From Mermis nigrescens (lineage: Eukaryota > Nematoda > Enoplea > Mermithida > Mermithidae): 64,000 nucleotides of DNA. This document shows, one piece after another, positions 47,601 through 56,944 of this stretch (position 1 is its first letter; the number at the start of each line of letters is the position of its first letter). Position numbers and translations under genes: made by a program. The notes beneath the pieces were generated by a model that saw only the letters and a program-made list of their open reading frames with translations, did not search any database and had not been told where the DNA came from. Location: positions 186,001 to 250,000 of the forward strand of contig JAVLUZ010000335.1 of NCBI GenBank assembly GCA_036768485.1, in the 5' to 3' direction.

Positions 47601-50600
47601 TTTTGATAACTGAATCGTATACCTGACAGAATAAATGGCATTATTATATTCGCAGAAAAGAAAATATCAATCGATCATACACAGGCATGTAAAAACATTG
47701 CTGGTCATCTGAATTTGGAGGACGGAAAATTTGAATTCAATTATCCCAATAACTATTGCACATAGGCAGGCGTTTTCGACCTTCTGAGCGTTTAAGAGAA
47801 AAACGTAGAAGAGACTAAAAAATTTCGCATGAGTTCAACTGTATAATTTATGCACACCCAACACTACATCCAAGCTCGACCCTGCTGATAAATTTTATAC
47901 ATACATAATTAAGGAAAAATATTCTGTACGGAGCGTCAGAAAATTTTAATGCAGCATCCACCAGAGCCCTGCGCGGGGCGGGTCGGCCCGCCCCGCCCCG
48001 CAGGCCCGCGCGGCCCGCGCGGGCTTTTGCGGGGCGGGTCACACGGCTGGCGGGGCGGGGCGGGCTTTATTTTCTAAAAATTTTGGCGGGGCGGGGCGGG
48101 GCGGGGCGGGGCGGGCTTTCTTTTTTTAAATTTTTGTTGTGCAAAAAGGATACGTGCGCGAAATTGATTTCCATGCACAAGGTTTCGCTAAATAGGCTAT
48201 AGTTCTAAGTAGTGCTCTGCTGCTCATCCTTTGAATAAATACTTAATGAAATAGAACACATGGGGGCTGTTAAAATAATACAAATTGAAATAATCCAGCT
48301 TTACCATGCATAAGCTTACATATCTACAGTATTTCAAAAAAAACGAAAGCCATATTTGACCTTGTAACTTCCCAACGGCTCGCTCAATTTCAATGCAAAT
48401 TGTTTTAAACGATAGACAAAAACCTTCGTAAGAACCGTAGCTTGCTTCTGTTCTTGTAGCAACGCGCAATTGTGTAAAAGTCGTTTTTTCATAAAATACA
48501 ATGCGTGTTTAGAAATAAATCATGTGTTTGCAACGGTGTAGCTTTTAATCGAGTAAACATTTTAGAATACGGTCTGCTCTATTCAGAAGCGTGTTTGTCT
48601 AGCTGTTAGCCTGTAAATTTTCGTACTATATTTCGCTACTTGGTTCGAGAGTTATTGAGCTTTCGCCAAATGTCATTCCTTAGGTCATTCACAAGCGCAA
48701 GCAACTCGCTGCATATTTTGTCATTGCTGGCTCAATCGCCGAGGGAGTGACCTTAGGCAAAAGCTCAATAGCTCTTGAACCAACAAACAAAATAAAACTT
48801 AAATTTAGAGGCAACTAGCTACATAAATGAGCTTCTGATTGAAACAAATTGTATTCTAAAATGTTCACTCCGATCTAAAGCTACAACGTCGCAAACACAT
48901 ATTCATTTCTTACGACACATTGTATTTAATGAAAAAACGACTTTTACCCAAATGCGCGTTGTACAGGAACAAATAAAGCTGCGAAAATGAGATAAAAGCA
49001 AGTTGCATTCGAATTGAACGATTCGTTTCGAAGTAGGTCTGATATGGGGTTTCGTTTTTTTAAACACCCTGTATATGTAGGTAGCGTACCTACATACACA
49101 TGTGGGCGTGGGGGGGGGGTTTGGGGGGGGCATGCACCCCCCAGAAGTTGAAATACCCCCATCCCAGAAATCAAAACACCCCCCCCAGAAAATTTTTTTG
49201 CTTTTTCAGCAATTTTTTGATGCCATTGGATAGTGCTTGATGAGAAACGTCGAAAAATGGTGTTTTTATGCCATACGACCACTTTTAAGACCATTTTTTG
49301 ACCTTTAAAAATTTTTTCACCCCACCAGAAATTTTTTCACCCCCTCCCCAAATTTCGGTGCTGCCCACCTATGCCTACATATATGTAGGTACACACTACG
49401 TCCTTACATAAGGTAGACTATCACCTATAGGATTTGAGTAATGGCGAGCATTGGGATCTGGATTGTCTCCTGGGGTCCAGCAGACCCCCAAAATTGAATT
49501 TGTTGTGCTAGTTTTGGCGATTTCGCCCCATCAGACCCCCTCAGAATTTGAGCAATCAGCAGTGCAAGATTATGCCTTTTGCAGCTTACTCTACATACCT
49601 AACTACACCTATCACAGTAACATCATTGTTGTTCCAATAAAGTTTATTGCTGTAAGACATTAGCTCTAATTCAATTTACAAAATTGCATTGCACTCATTT
49701 ACATTAAAGATTTTGTATCACTCATTGTCCGGTTCTTTATCTTCTTGCATTCTGGCTCCTTTTCGACCATAAATGGATACATAGAGTACATGAAAAAATT
49801 TTGCGGGGCGGGGCGGGGCGGGCCTAATTTTTGTAACATTACTGGCGGGGCGGGGCGGCGGTCTGAGGAGCTGCGGGGCGGGGCGGGGCGGGCTTTATTT
49901 CTTTCTTGGCGGGGCGGGGCGGGTCACAAAATTTCGGCCCGCGCAGGGCTCATGGCATCCACTATCTTTTGAGCGAATTTGCTAATCAGATTGACATAGG
50001 CTAAAACTAGTGTTTATTTAACATTTAATTCTCGCAAGGAACACGAAATTGCCGGATTTAATGGCTCAAAATTTTGAGTGGGAGGTCCCGGTCATTTTTA
50101 GCAGGAGGGAGGGATCAATGACCTCCAATTTTTGGCCAAAAACGACCGAAAAATTAAAATTTTTCTTCGAAAATTCGAAGGGAAATCAAAAATCTTCTGG
50201 CTTTCGGGGGCTGGGAGGATCTCCCATCCCCGATAAATATGCGGTCGGGACTGTTCCCAGTCGCTCCTCAACCGCACATCTGTACTGAAAGTTGTTGCGA
50301 CCTGCCTTGCATTTTTTCATTAAGAACTGGGGCTGTTTTCAATACAGCGACTTAAATTAAATCAGACTTAAGTTCAAAATTAGATTTAGTCCGAACGTAC
50401 CGGTTTCAATGCGAATTTCAAGTTCGTACTTACTAGCATATCAAGCCGGTTTCAATAAAATTAAGTCCGAACTTAAGTTTGACAATATTTAAGACAGCAC
50501 GGAGTTGTCTTAAGTCACTTCAGTATTGCACAATTCTACAATAGCTGGCCGTCTCTTTTCAAAATCTACATTATTAAATTCTGCTTCTAATGATTCTCGC

Positions 50601-51509
50601 TTGTCGCTTGATAAGCTACAGCTCCTTCAGTTTTTCAATTTCTTTGTTGACTAATTAGATGATCGTTTCTTGTCCTCCACGCTTTTTAGCAGTGCAACAA
50701 GGACAACGGGACAAATAGATGGGGGTAATCGCTTAGATGAATGACTACGTTGATTAAGAGCGAGCAACAGAGCTTGTTGGACTGGAGACCATACATCACA
50801 CAGTGGGAAGGCTTGGGGGTCCTGACCCCAAAATGGAAAAATTGAAAACTTAGTGGTGAAAATCTGGCAAAATGAAGGCCGAAAACGAATGAAAATTTGA
50901 AAGTTTTCTTCCAAAAGTGCTTCAAATTGACCAGAAACTGTGTAATAATGCAGTTTAAACACTATTTTCGCTTATACCAGTTTTTTGAAGTCATTTTGAC
51001 CTGAAAAAGATCCATTTTTCACCCCTCCCCAGACTGGCTGACCTCCATAGATTGGCCATGCTATCCATCTATGCTTTGGACCCGATTTACCATTCTCACA
51101 AGTCTGTACTTGCCCTGTGCGCCTCCGACGGGCATCAGTTGAGCTTAAGTTCCAACTTAAGTTCAAACTTAACGAGTCAAACTTAATTTTTTATTGAAAC
51201 CGACTTATGTAAGTTCGGACTTATCCTAGTTCGAACTCTAAGCACTTAAGTTCGGACTTAAGTTTATCATATTGAAACCGGCCCTGCTCCTTAAGTATGT
51301 AATGTACTCTGTGTACCTGTTTCCATTATCAGTGGAGCATATCCTGTAAGTTGGTTTGGGCGGAAAAAGCAAGTTTCGATGCGATGCTTCTTGGACAAGG
51401 TGGGCGGCAAAAAACGCAGCAAAAGTACCCTAAAGAAAAGCTTTGTGAAGAGGATTCGGTACTGCTACTATTGGATGACGAATTCTTCACATTTTGATGC
51501 GCCGTGATC
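38402..51509 (-). CDS. ABHD17: ABHD17-type alpha/beta hydrolase, four exons (overall span)
   Basis: ABHD17 proteins are serine hydrolases that remove palmitate from membrane proteins such as Ras and are themselves membrane-anchored by an N-terminal palmitoylated Cys cluster. All the expected parts are present across four exons with matching GT/AG borders and phases: the Cys cluster in exon 1, the HxNAVDLGQ block in exon 2, the nucleophile motif YGQSIGTVP in exon 3, and the catalytic Asp and His ([15 protein letters not shown]) in exon 4. Two oddities: exon 1 needs one extra base in a T run for the frame to continue, and the usual HGN before AVDLG is HAN. Introns of 3.7, 1.9 and 6.5 kb are full of transposons. 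The first coding exon or start codon may lie further upstream. Confidence 0.9.
38836..39640. repeat. Hairpin formed by two repeat-arm ends
   Basis: 38836-39005 is the reverse complement of 39468-39640 (for example TAGCAAAGAAAAATGCTCCG on the left), with about 460 bp between. The left part is a third, partial copy of the inner arm sequence also found at 35490-35640. Confidence 0.8.
39468..42212 (-). repeat. Right arm of the large satellite-like inverted repeat
   Basis: Reverse-complement counterpart of 33343-35640, ending CGCTACCTATG. Contains the same degenerate tandem unit in opposite orientation (GTAAACTTTACACAACCAC type, for example near 39920, 40060, 40185 and 42030). It is longer than the left arm partly because of the insertion at 40537-40690. 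Confidence 0.8.
40537..40690. repeat. Hairpin with local direct duplication
   Basis: AATAAATTCGATTCGGGCC at about 40543 is inverted as GGCCCGAATCGAATTTATT at about 40603. The segment CCCTTTGATTGTAGTACG occurs twice (near 40576 and 40650) as a direct duplication of about 84 bp period. Confidence 0.8.
42220..44355. other. Intronic sequence without a gene
   Basis: Part of ABHD17 intron 3. A short inverted pair (ATATAAGTTTAGT and ACTAAACTTATGTACAT) lies at 43990-44058. TTGGCAC-type repeats occur near 42580-42690. No supported coding region. Confidence 0.5.
44364..44623 (+). mobile_element. hAT-like MITE, copy 7
   Basis: Ends CACACATGGGCGTGGGG and GCTGCCCACCTATG. Perfect duplication CTCGCAAC (44356-44363 and 44624-44631). 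In ABHD17 intron 3. Confidence 0.92.
44652..44903 (-). mobile_element. hAT-like MITE, copy 8
   Basis: Opposite orientation to copy 7, starts CAGACGTAAGCAGCA and ends CACGCCCAGGTATG. Perfect duplication GTCAGTAG (44644-44651 and 44904-44911). Only 12 bp separate its duplication from that of copy 7, so the two form a long potential hairpin. Confidence 0.9.
45170..45431 (-). CDS. ABHD17: ABHD17 exon 3
   Basis: Acceptor TAATTAG, donor AAG|GTGTTA. The exon completes a Gly codon with exon 2 and encodes [12 protein letters not shown], an Asp/Ala-rich helix ([14 protein letters not shown]), the nucleophile elbow [18 protein letters not shown] and [10 protein letters not shown]. It ends in a Ser codon split with exon 4. 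262 bp. Confidence 0.93.
45871..46999. mobile_element. hAT element with GCCGGTGCC arrays, 1,129 bp
   Basis: Ends TAGTGATGTCCCGGTGCC and, inverted, TAGTGATGTCCTGGGCACC. Perfect 8-bp duplication ATATGATA (45863-45870 and 47000-47007). Arrays of GCCGGTGCCGGTACC-like units sit inside each end. The interior is AT-rich and non-coding. In ABHD17 intron 2. Confidence 0.92.
47372..47622 (-). CDS. ABHD17: ABHD17 exon 2
   Basis: Acceptor TTCTGTCAG, donor CTG|GTAAAT. Encodes [16 protein letters not shown], then VEVF-like [16 protein letters not shown], the [15 protein letters not shown] block and [11 protein letters not shown]. The residue before NAVDLG is Ala where the family has Gly. 251 bp. Confidence 0.92.
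48320..49083. repeat. Foldback element with long inverted arms
   Basis: Left arm from CTACAGTATTTCAAAAAAAA (about 48325) to about 48690 is the diverged reverse complement of 48720-49083, which ends ACACCCTGTATATGTAG. The inner part (48474-48947) is the best conserved. Nested in the 47962-49954 hAT element. Confidence 0.8.
49097..49373 (+). mobile_element. hAT-like MITE, copy 9
   Basis: Ends CACATGTGGGCGTGGGG and GCTGCCCACCTATG. Perfect duplication CCTACATA (49089-49096 and 49374-49381). Confidence 0.92.
50329..51284. mobile_element. DNA-transposon remnant with GGGCCGGTTTCAAT ends
   Basis: Left GGGGCTGTTTTCAATACAG and right inverted GGGCCGGTTTCAATATG, each followed by clusters of ACTTAAGTTCGGACTTAAG-type subterminal repeats. 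The GGG-start ends fit PIF/Harbinger-like MITEs; the target duplication is unclear. The middle (50640-51120) is unrelated sequence, perhaps a further insertion. It sits just beyond exon 1 in ABHD17 intron 1. Confidence 0.65.
51317..51509 (-). CDS. ABHD17: ABHD17 exon 1 (5' end uncertain)
   Basis: Encodes a Ser-rich lead, then [19 protein letters not shown], matching the palmitoylated Cys cluster and the IAAKLAF block of the family. After KLAF the frame must shift by one base in a run of five T (about 51368-51372) to read [15 protein letters not shown], which ends at the ACAG|GTACAC donor and joins exon 2 in phase. No in-frame ATG lies upstream, so either an acceptor at 51510 (TTTCAG) joins a further 5' exon or the start is elsewhere. 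Confidence 0.75.
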
Positions 51510-52102
51510 CTGAAACAATATGTACCATATTGCGTTTCATTACTGAGGCGCTCCGGTTCACGAGAAAGCAGCTGAATAATGAACGATTTATGTTTAAAGC
51601 GAAGGGATCTTTTGCGTGACAATGTAATCTATTCTGAGAAGGTATTGCAACAAACGAAATTTCTACATGAGTTTTTTTGCCCTGTCTTTCAATAGCGCCA
51701 CAAGAATTTCCAACATTTTCAGATAGGGGACCTTTGCAAAAATGCCTATTAATTGCAGTAGCCGTAATAAGGAAAATTAATTTCTATTACTTAGTACTCA
51801 AATTTTCCTTTGCTCGACGCAGAAAAGCAATGCATGACTTACCTTACAGTAGAATGTTGAACCAAATATAAGGGGTAAATTGAACAAAAAAATGTAATCA
51901 AGTCCTACATTAAACGTAGCATCGATCATTGGAGAATTCTAAATCGAAAATCGCCAAAGAAAAACTTAAGGTATCGCTTCTACAGTTTTGGAAATCGAAG
52001 CTTCTAAGAGAGGAGATTGGTAGCAAATATAATCATATCTCAAGAAATTTTTCACCCCCCCAAACACAGAATTTGCGTTTTTAAAGGTTTAAAGTTTCTT
52101 TG

Positions 52103-52279
52103 ATCTAGTGCATGATATCGCTCAGCAAACCATTATTCTTGCTACTGTAATACCCGAATTCATCGCCGCTCGACACACAACGTCAGTGAAAAAATGTGCT
52201 ACTGACCATCGAGCAAAGGAAGAATCGAGCGCTACACTAATAAGGATATTGGTTTTCCGAGCAGATTCATGCACTAGGT
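52103..52279. mobile_element. Small foldback MITE, copy 2
   Basis: Related to 7872-8045. Its ends TCTAGTGCATGATATCGCTC and GAGCAGATTCATGCACTAGG are inverted, and arms extend about 80 bp with mismatches. Confidence 0.7.
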
Positions 52280-52760
52280 TAAAACACAGACTATAGGTAA
52301 ATAAGGTAAATGGGTTCTTTGCACCACTTCTCGGTGTGGCATTTATGTTTCGCTACCTAATTTTTAGGCCTTTTGAACTAGGTTGATCAAAAATGCCGTT
52401 TTGGCGCTTCAGCCTTACATGTACATAGTAATCTTATTTTTCGACTAGATAATATTTTCATCCGATTTGTTCGAAATTTTTGTTTCCACGTCCTAGAAAG
52501 ATAAAGACATCGTCAGAAACGCCAAAAAATGATGTTTTTGACGATTATTTATCGTTTTGAGACTAAAAGGCACTTTAAAATCTAAGCCACAAATTCCGTA
52601 CAGTGCATCTGTTCGCACGATCCTGCGCACGGTTTAGTAGCCATTCTGAGGAGGGGATAGGCTAAACCCCAACTCAAGAAGACGTTTGCTAAGGAAGCAC
52701 CTTTTATTACGGAAATAATCTCAAATCAAACGGTACAAAACATAAAAACACATAAATAAT

Positions 52761-53080
52761 CTAAACTGGATCATTGCGATGATCAATCGATCGATCGAAT
52801 CGTTCGAGTTGTCGTTCGAATTGCTCTTCGATGTGCAAATCGACCTTTTGCTGAACTCGCTTGCAACCCGAAGTCGAATATAAATCGACGCCTTTTGGGA
52901 AATATTGCAACGAATCGGCGATTTCCGATACAAATTCATCGACGCTATTATCGGGCGTGAAATTTATTTGAGTCAAATAGTCTTGAATGCACAGTTTTAC
53001 GTGCGATTTTTCCAGTGGCAAAAACGGTATGTAATGATCGATTAAATGGCTGCGAATCAAATCGCTGAAGCGCAGACCAC
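52761..53080 (-). CDS. Torsin family AAA+ ATPase, last exon
   Basis: Torsins are ATPases of the endoplasmic reticulum and nuclear envelope lumen. This exon begins after a GGCTAG acceptor (53081) with GGLRFSDLIRSHLIDHY and continues with the torsin C-terminal block, FLPLEKSHVKLCIQDYL, then IADSLQYFPK and the Cys-containing sensor-2 motif STSGCKRV. It ends with an unusually long charged tail (EEQFERQLERF and onward) and TAG at 52763-52761. The AAA+ core (Walker A and B) must lie in upstream exons, which I did not find before 64 kb; one or more may be outside the window or hidden by transposons. The ABHD17 5' region starts about 1.3 kb downstream on the same strand. Confidence 0.8.
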
Positions 53081-53094
53081 CTAGCCGAGCAAAA

Positions 53095-53990
53095 GACATA
53101 TTAGTAACCAGACAGGGGTGAATGTAAGGGAGCAGGGGGCGGTCGCCCCCCATTGGCCCAGAAATTGTTGGCGAGATAAAGAATGGATATAATGTAATGT
53201 TTATTTCGTAGAAACATAAGTCATGCAAAATGTAATAAAAAAACGATACAAAAATAGGAGGAAAACGCATTAATATTATGTCCTACAGGAGGTCACCGGG
53301 CAGTGATGCCATTTGAATTGGCCCTTGGCAAAAAGCTGTTAGGTCGGTTTTTTTCTAAGTTATTAAATAAAAGAGTTTAAAGAGTCTGAGCATCTAGTTT
53401 CGTGAGGTAATGAATTTCACGAATGGCATACTCGGTTACCAAACCGATTTTTCCTAATTTCAGTTCTGGAGTAGTCGATAAACAGGATATTTTGATCAAT
53501 CTTCAAGCTGTTCGCTGAGAGTTCAAAATTTCAGAAAATTTCCTTTTCTTTCGATGTTTTTTAAAAGTTTCATTCAAATCGAGTTTAATTCTCAGTTCTT
53601 CCACTGGATCCAGGTGAGCCGAGGCTAACCTTTCCTTATAATTCAATGCTCTATCCCTCAAAACGCGATGAGTAAAATATTTCTGAAAATTTTCTAACAT
53701 AGATTTTTGGCCGTTAGCGACCATAACTTCTGAAAATTTTCCTTGCGCTTGCGCCAGATAATACTTATTAACGGCATTTATTCACTTTCTGGGCAATTTA
53801 GGAGCTGGTTTTTGTTCAAAGAATAGGTTTCAAAACAATGTCAACAGCAGAAACAACTATATCAGCATAGTTTTCTCATATTTTCAAGCATAAATTTTCG
53901 ATGTTTCGCGTGAAAAGCTACAAATACAGGAAATCGTGCAGTAAATCAAGCTTCCAAGCGTACCTCTGCCTCAATTCACAAATTTTCCGG
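53095..53990. other. No clear gene; transposon fragments
   Basis: A fragment of the CAGTGGCGGATCC MITE family (the GGCGGTCGCCCCCCATTGGCC block) lies at 53100-53170. On the minus strand 53503-53760 is a charged frame (YKERLASAHLDPVEELRI) that looks protein-like but has no recognised family or splice context. Confidence 0.4.
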
Positions 53991-54228
53991 CGCTTTGCAC
54001 CAAATTTTAAAGAAATTTCGTGATTTTGTTCGCACAAAATTGTCGAAAATTTCGAAATTTCATCTGAAAAATGTTGCGTCCTTAAAAACTTTATATAAAA
54101 GTAGACAACGCAAAACGCCGAAAAAACGCTATTTCGCGCGTGAAGGGCACATTTTCGGACATATTTGTGGCTGTTTTTGGAAAAGCTGGGGTACCGCCCC
54201 CCTCAGAAAAATCCTAGATCCGCCACTG
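53991..54228 (-). mobile_element. hAT fragment of the CAGTGGCGGATC family
   Basis: Ends on the right with CTAGATCCGCCACTG; the C-run (ACCGCCCCCCTC) and the internal AACGCTATTTCGCGCG resemble the second-level hAT element at 24.9 kb. The left end is not found. Confidence 0.55.
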
Positions 54229-54857
54229 TTAACAGATAGAATTAAAACCAACCAAACGCTGAAAAAATTTAATAAATCATTATTCAAAAACATAAGGGTA
54301 AAAAAGATTAGCAATTAAATTTAAGGGACAGGTGACTCAAAAATAAGGTTACGCCAAATGTTTTAATCGTAAGTATAACTGCACTCAACATGTCACAAAA
54401 GTGCAAACGCCTTTTGAAAGCACAGGGATAGTCATGCATGGATGGCTCCGAAATTTTGGGTGGCGGGCGGGTCTCCGCCATTTTCGGGGAGGAGGTGAAT
54501 GTCCTTCAATTTTTGGCCAAAAACGGCCAAAAACACCTAAAAACGGCCAAAAAATTCAGTTTTTTCTAAAAGTGAGGGATTCCAAAATTTTTCGGCTTTG
54601 GGGATAGGGGAGTGGCGGGACGACCAAATTCGAGTGTAAGCAATTCCCCATTCTCCTCTTGTACATGCATGAGTATAGGGCAGAAAACGTGTAAAAGTTC
54701 ACTGAGTTATCTTTGTTATTCAGCTTTTAGTTTACACTTTAATAAACATCGTCTTTTAAGGAAATTACAACAAAAAAAGGTTATTACTAGCCCCAAAATG
54801 GGCAGTTTATAAATTCCGGATTACAATTTTTTACTGTCCAGATTGGAGCAATGCGAC

Positions 54858-55096
54858 CACAGGTGGGCGGCACCAAAGTTCTAGGGGGTTCAAGATTTTT
54901 TCCAAGGCCAACAAATGGCCTAAAAAATGGTGGTATGGCGAAAAAACACCATTTTTCAACGTTTTTCATCAAGCACTATCCATTGGCATCAAAAAATTGC
55001 GTAAAAAACAAAAAAAATTTCAAAAATTGCATTCGGGGAGGGGTATTCTGGTTTCTAGGGGGTTGCAAACCCCAAAACCCCTCACGCCCAGGTATG
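54858..55096 (-). mobile_element. hAT-like MITE, copy 10
   Basis: Starts CACAGGTGGGCGGCACC, ends CACGCCCAGGTATG. Duplication AATGCGAC (54850-54857) and AATGCAAC (55097-55104), 7 of 8. Confidence 0.88.
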
Positions 55097-55325
55097 AATG
55101 CAACTCGTTAACATTCAATAAAAAAAGCTTTGGCTACAGGACCTCTTTAAGTAGCGGTTTCTGATTGCTAAAACTCGTATAAAGCGACGCATTTGTCTAA
55201 ACCCAGATTTTTTAAAATACAAACACAATGAAAGTGCAGCACGATGAAAAACTCACAAAACTGAAGTGAAACGAACAATAAAATTGAGAATCCCGAAGAT
55301 AAAAACATTAGACAATAGTGAAAAG

Positions 55326-55542
55326 CAAACGTGATTTTGGGAGGGGGCTTTGGAAGTATGCACCCAACCGAAACCCCCTCCTAGAATTCAATTATTTCAA
55401 ATGTTTCAAGTGTTTCTTTCGCAATTTTCTGACGCCAAAACGTTGAAAAATAGTGCTTTTCCCGCCATACCACCATTTTCAAGACAATTTTCTGACCTTT
55501 GAAAAATCTTGCACCCCCAAATTTTGGTGCTGCCTACCTATG
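55326..55542 (+). mobile_element. hAT-like MITE, copy 11
   Basis: Left CAAACGTGATTTTGGGAGG, right GCTGCCTACCTATG. Perfect duplication GTGAAAAG (55318-55325 and 55543-55550). Confidence 0.88.
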
Positions 55543-55613
55543 GTGAAAAGATGTTATAATGGCTCTCCGAACAGAAAATTATATCGACGTTTGAAGCAGA
55601 GATTTACTAATTA

Positions 55614-55784
55614 TTAGTCTATAGATTATTTGGCCCTTTCACTTCCATAAAAGAGGATAACTATATAAGCAATCAGCACAATAACTAAGTTAGACAACGT
55701 TTTTATCTGAGTCACTGTGCTGATTGCAAATAAAGTTATCCCTCTTTTATGTGACTGAAAGGCCAAATGATCTATAGACTAATT
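55614..55784. repeat. Hairpin MITE, about 170 bp
   Basis: The arms (TTAGTCTATAGATTATTTGG on the left and its reverse complement on the right) run for about 70 bp with few mismatches and leave a loop of about 30 bp. Left and right flanks both read TTA. Confidence 0.85.
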
Positions 55785-56657
55785 ATGAACCGATATCAAA
55801 CATTCAGAGCTCAATCACAAATTATTACCCTAATTCTAAGTTTATTGTTGTAACTTACTTAAAAAAGTAATTTTTACAAAAATGCAAACTAAAAATTAAA
55901 TAACAAAATAAGTCGATAAAAACTTATGATTTTGTTGCCCTATACTTGAGCTTTTAACAATGTTAACCATTTTGTAATATGTCCATAGGCGTAGCCAGGG
56001 GGCATTAGGGCACATGCCCCCCGAAATTTTTCAGAAAATATTGTTGATTTTTCTGTTGCAGTAATAGCGTCCAGAAAACCGAGTTCAAAAAGGCAAAAAC
56101 GTCAAAATCTTCAAGGCGCATCGCGCCGAAAAATTATTATACATTCTTATATAGATTTAATGAATTTAAAAGCTTGAATCGGCTAAAATAATCCAGCACT
56201 TTACATTACTTTGGTAATTTAATGCACTATTTTTCGTTGAATGAAACTGCGCATGCTTGTTGAGCATATTAGTAAAAGTGCGAAAATGATTGTGTACCAG
56301 TGTGTCTATTCTCTGCTTTGTTTGTCTTTCTTCCCAAGGCACATAATCCTACTATAAATTGAAGGAATGGCCAAATTTTCTTATGCTTTTACACATTTCC
56401 TGTTTTCTGAACTGCATGTTGTTAATGAAAAGGCCACAAATGGGCTGAAAACGGTAAGAACAAAAGTTTCATTGATACATTTTTCTATATCTTATTGGCA
56501 GCAGCGACCCGTTTCTGCACTACGTAAATTAGCAGAGGTCGAGAAACGTATTTCAGCTAAGATGTTTTGTGCAATGTACATATGTAGGAGTTCATCAATT
56601 TTAAGTGTTTTGGGCTTGATTCAGAACCGAGATTTGGCCGATTTGCGAAAATTTTAA
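55785..56657. other. No gene seen
   Basis: A GTCCATAGGCGTAGCCAGGG end at 55980-56000 resembles a MITE end, but no partner was found. A 96-codon frame at 56367-56657 has no recognisable motif. Confidence 0.45.
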
Positions 56658-56817
56658 CTAAAGAAAGTGTATTTTTGGCCTATTGGCAGTCACATAAAAA
56701 CAATAATAATGCTTTATTCAAACCCGTAGGTACAATACAATGTTAAGAATAATACGCAACGTTTCGACAGTTATACCTACCGTCGTCGTCAGGCTCTTAC
56801 AGAATATAAGAAGTTGT

Positions 56818-56900
56818 GGGCACCAGGAATCGAACCTTACCAGCTAAGTATCATTTATTTCTAAAGTTTGCGGTATTACCAACTGAGCTTCACTGGGCCT
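56818..56900 (-). ncRNA. tRNA-like promoter segment in PLE 3' region (copy A)
   Basis: Read on the minus strand: A-box-like GAAGCTCAGTTGGTAATACC and, about 40 bases later, a perfect B-box GGTTCGATTCC (56836-56826). The segment is tRNA-like in spacing and ends CCTGGTGCCC. Copies at 59508-59590 and 61950-62028 share it. No complete cloverleaf is claimed. Confidence 0.6.
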
Positions 56901-56944
56901 GTTGTATAATATTGTTCATTCCTTTTAAAGTAACAATAATGTTT

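Larger units (their letters stand above)
47962..49954. mobile_element. hAT element with GGGGCGGGGC arrays, 1,993 bp
   Basis: Ends CAGAGCCCTGCGCGGG and, inverted, CATGAGCCCTGCGCGGG, with a perfect 8-bp duplication GCATCCAC (47954-47961 and 49955-49962). Both ends carry GCGGGGCGGGGC arrays (47975-48118 and 49803-49922). Contains a foldback (48320-49083) and a MITE (49097-49373). In ABHD17 intron 1. Confidence 0.92.

Noticed and set aside
53281..53345. Short plus-strand segment VMPFELALGKKLL resembling a motif after retroviral-type integrases
   Set aside because: Only about 13 residues match and stops surround it; too short to support an element.
53503..53760. Charged minus-strand frame next to the torsin exon, considered as an upstream torsin exon
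   Set aside because: It lacks any torsin motif and has no clear splice borders in the right phase.
54421..54670. G-rich repeat flanked by CATGCATG on both sides
   Set aside because: The flanks match, but no inverted ends are visible and CATGCATG is itself a palindrome, so the match may be chance.
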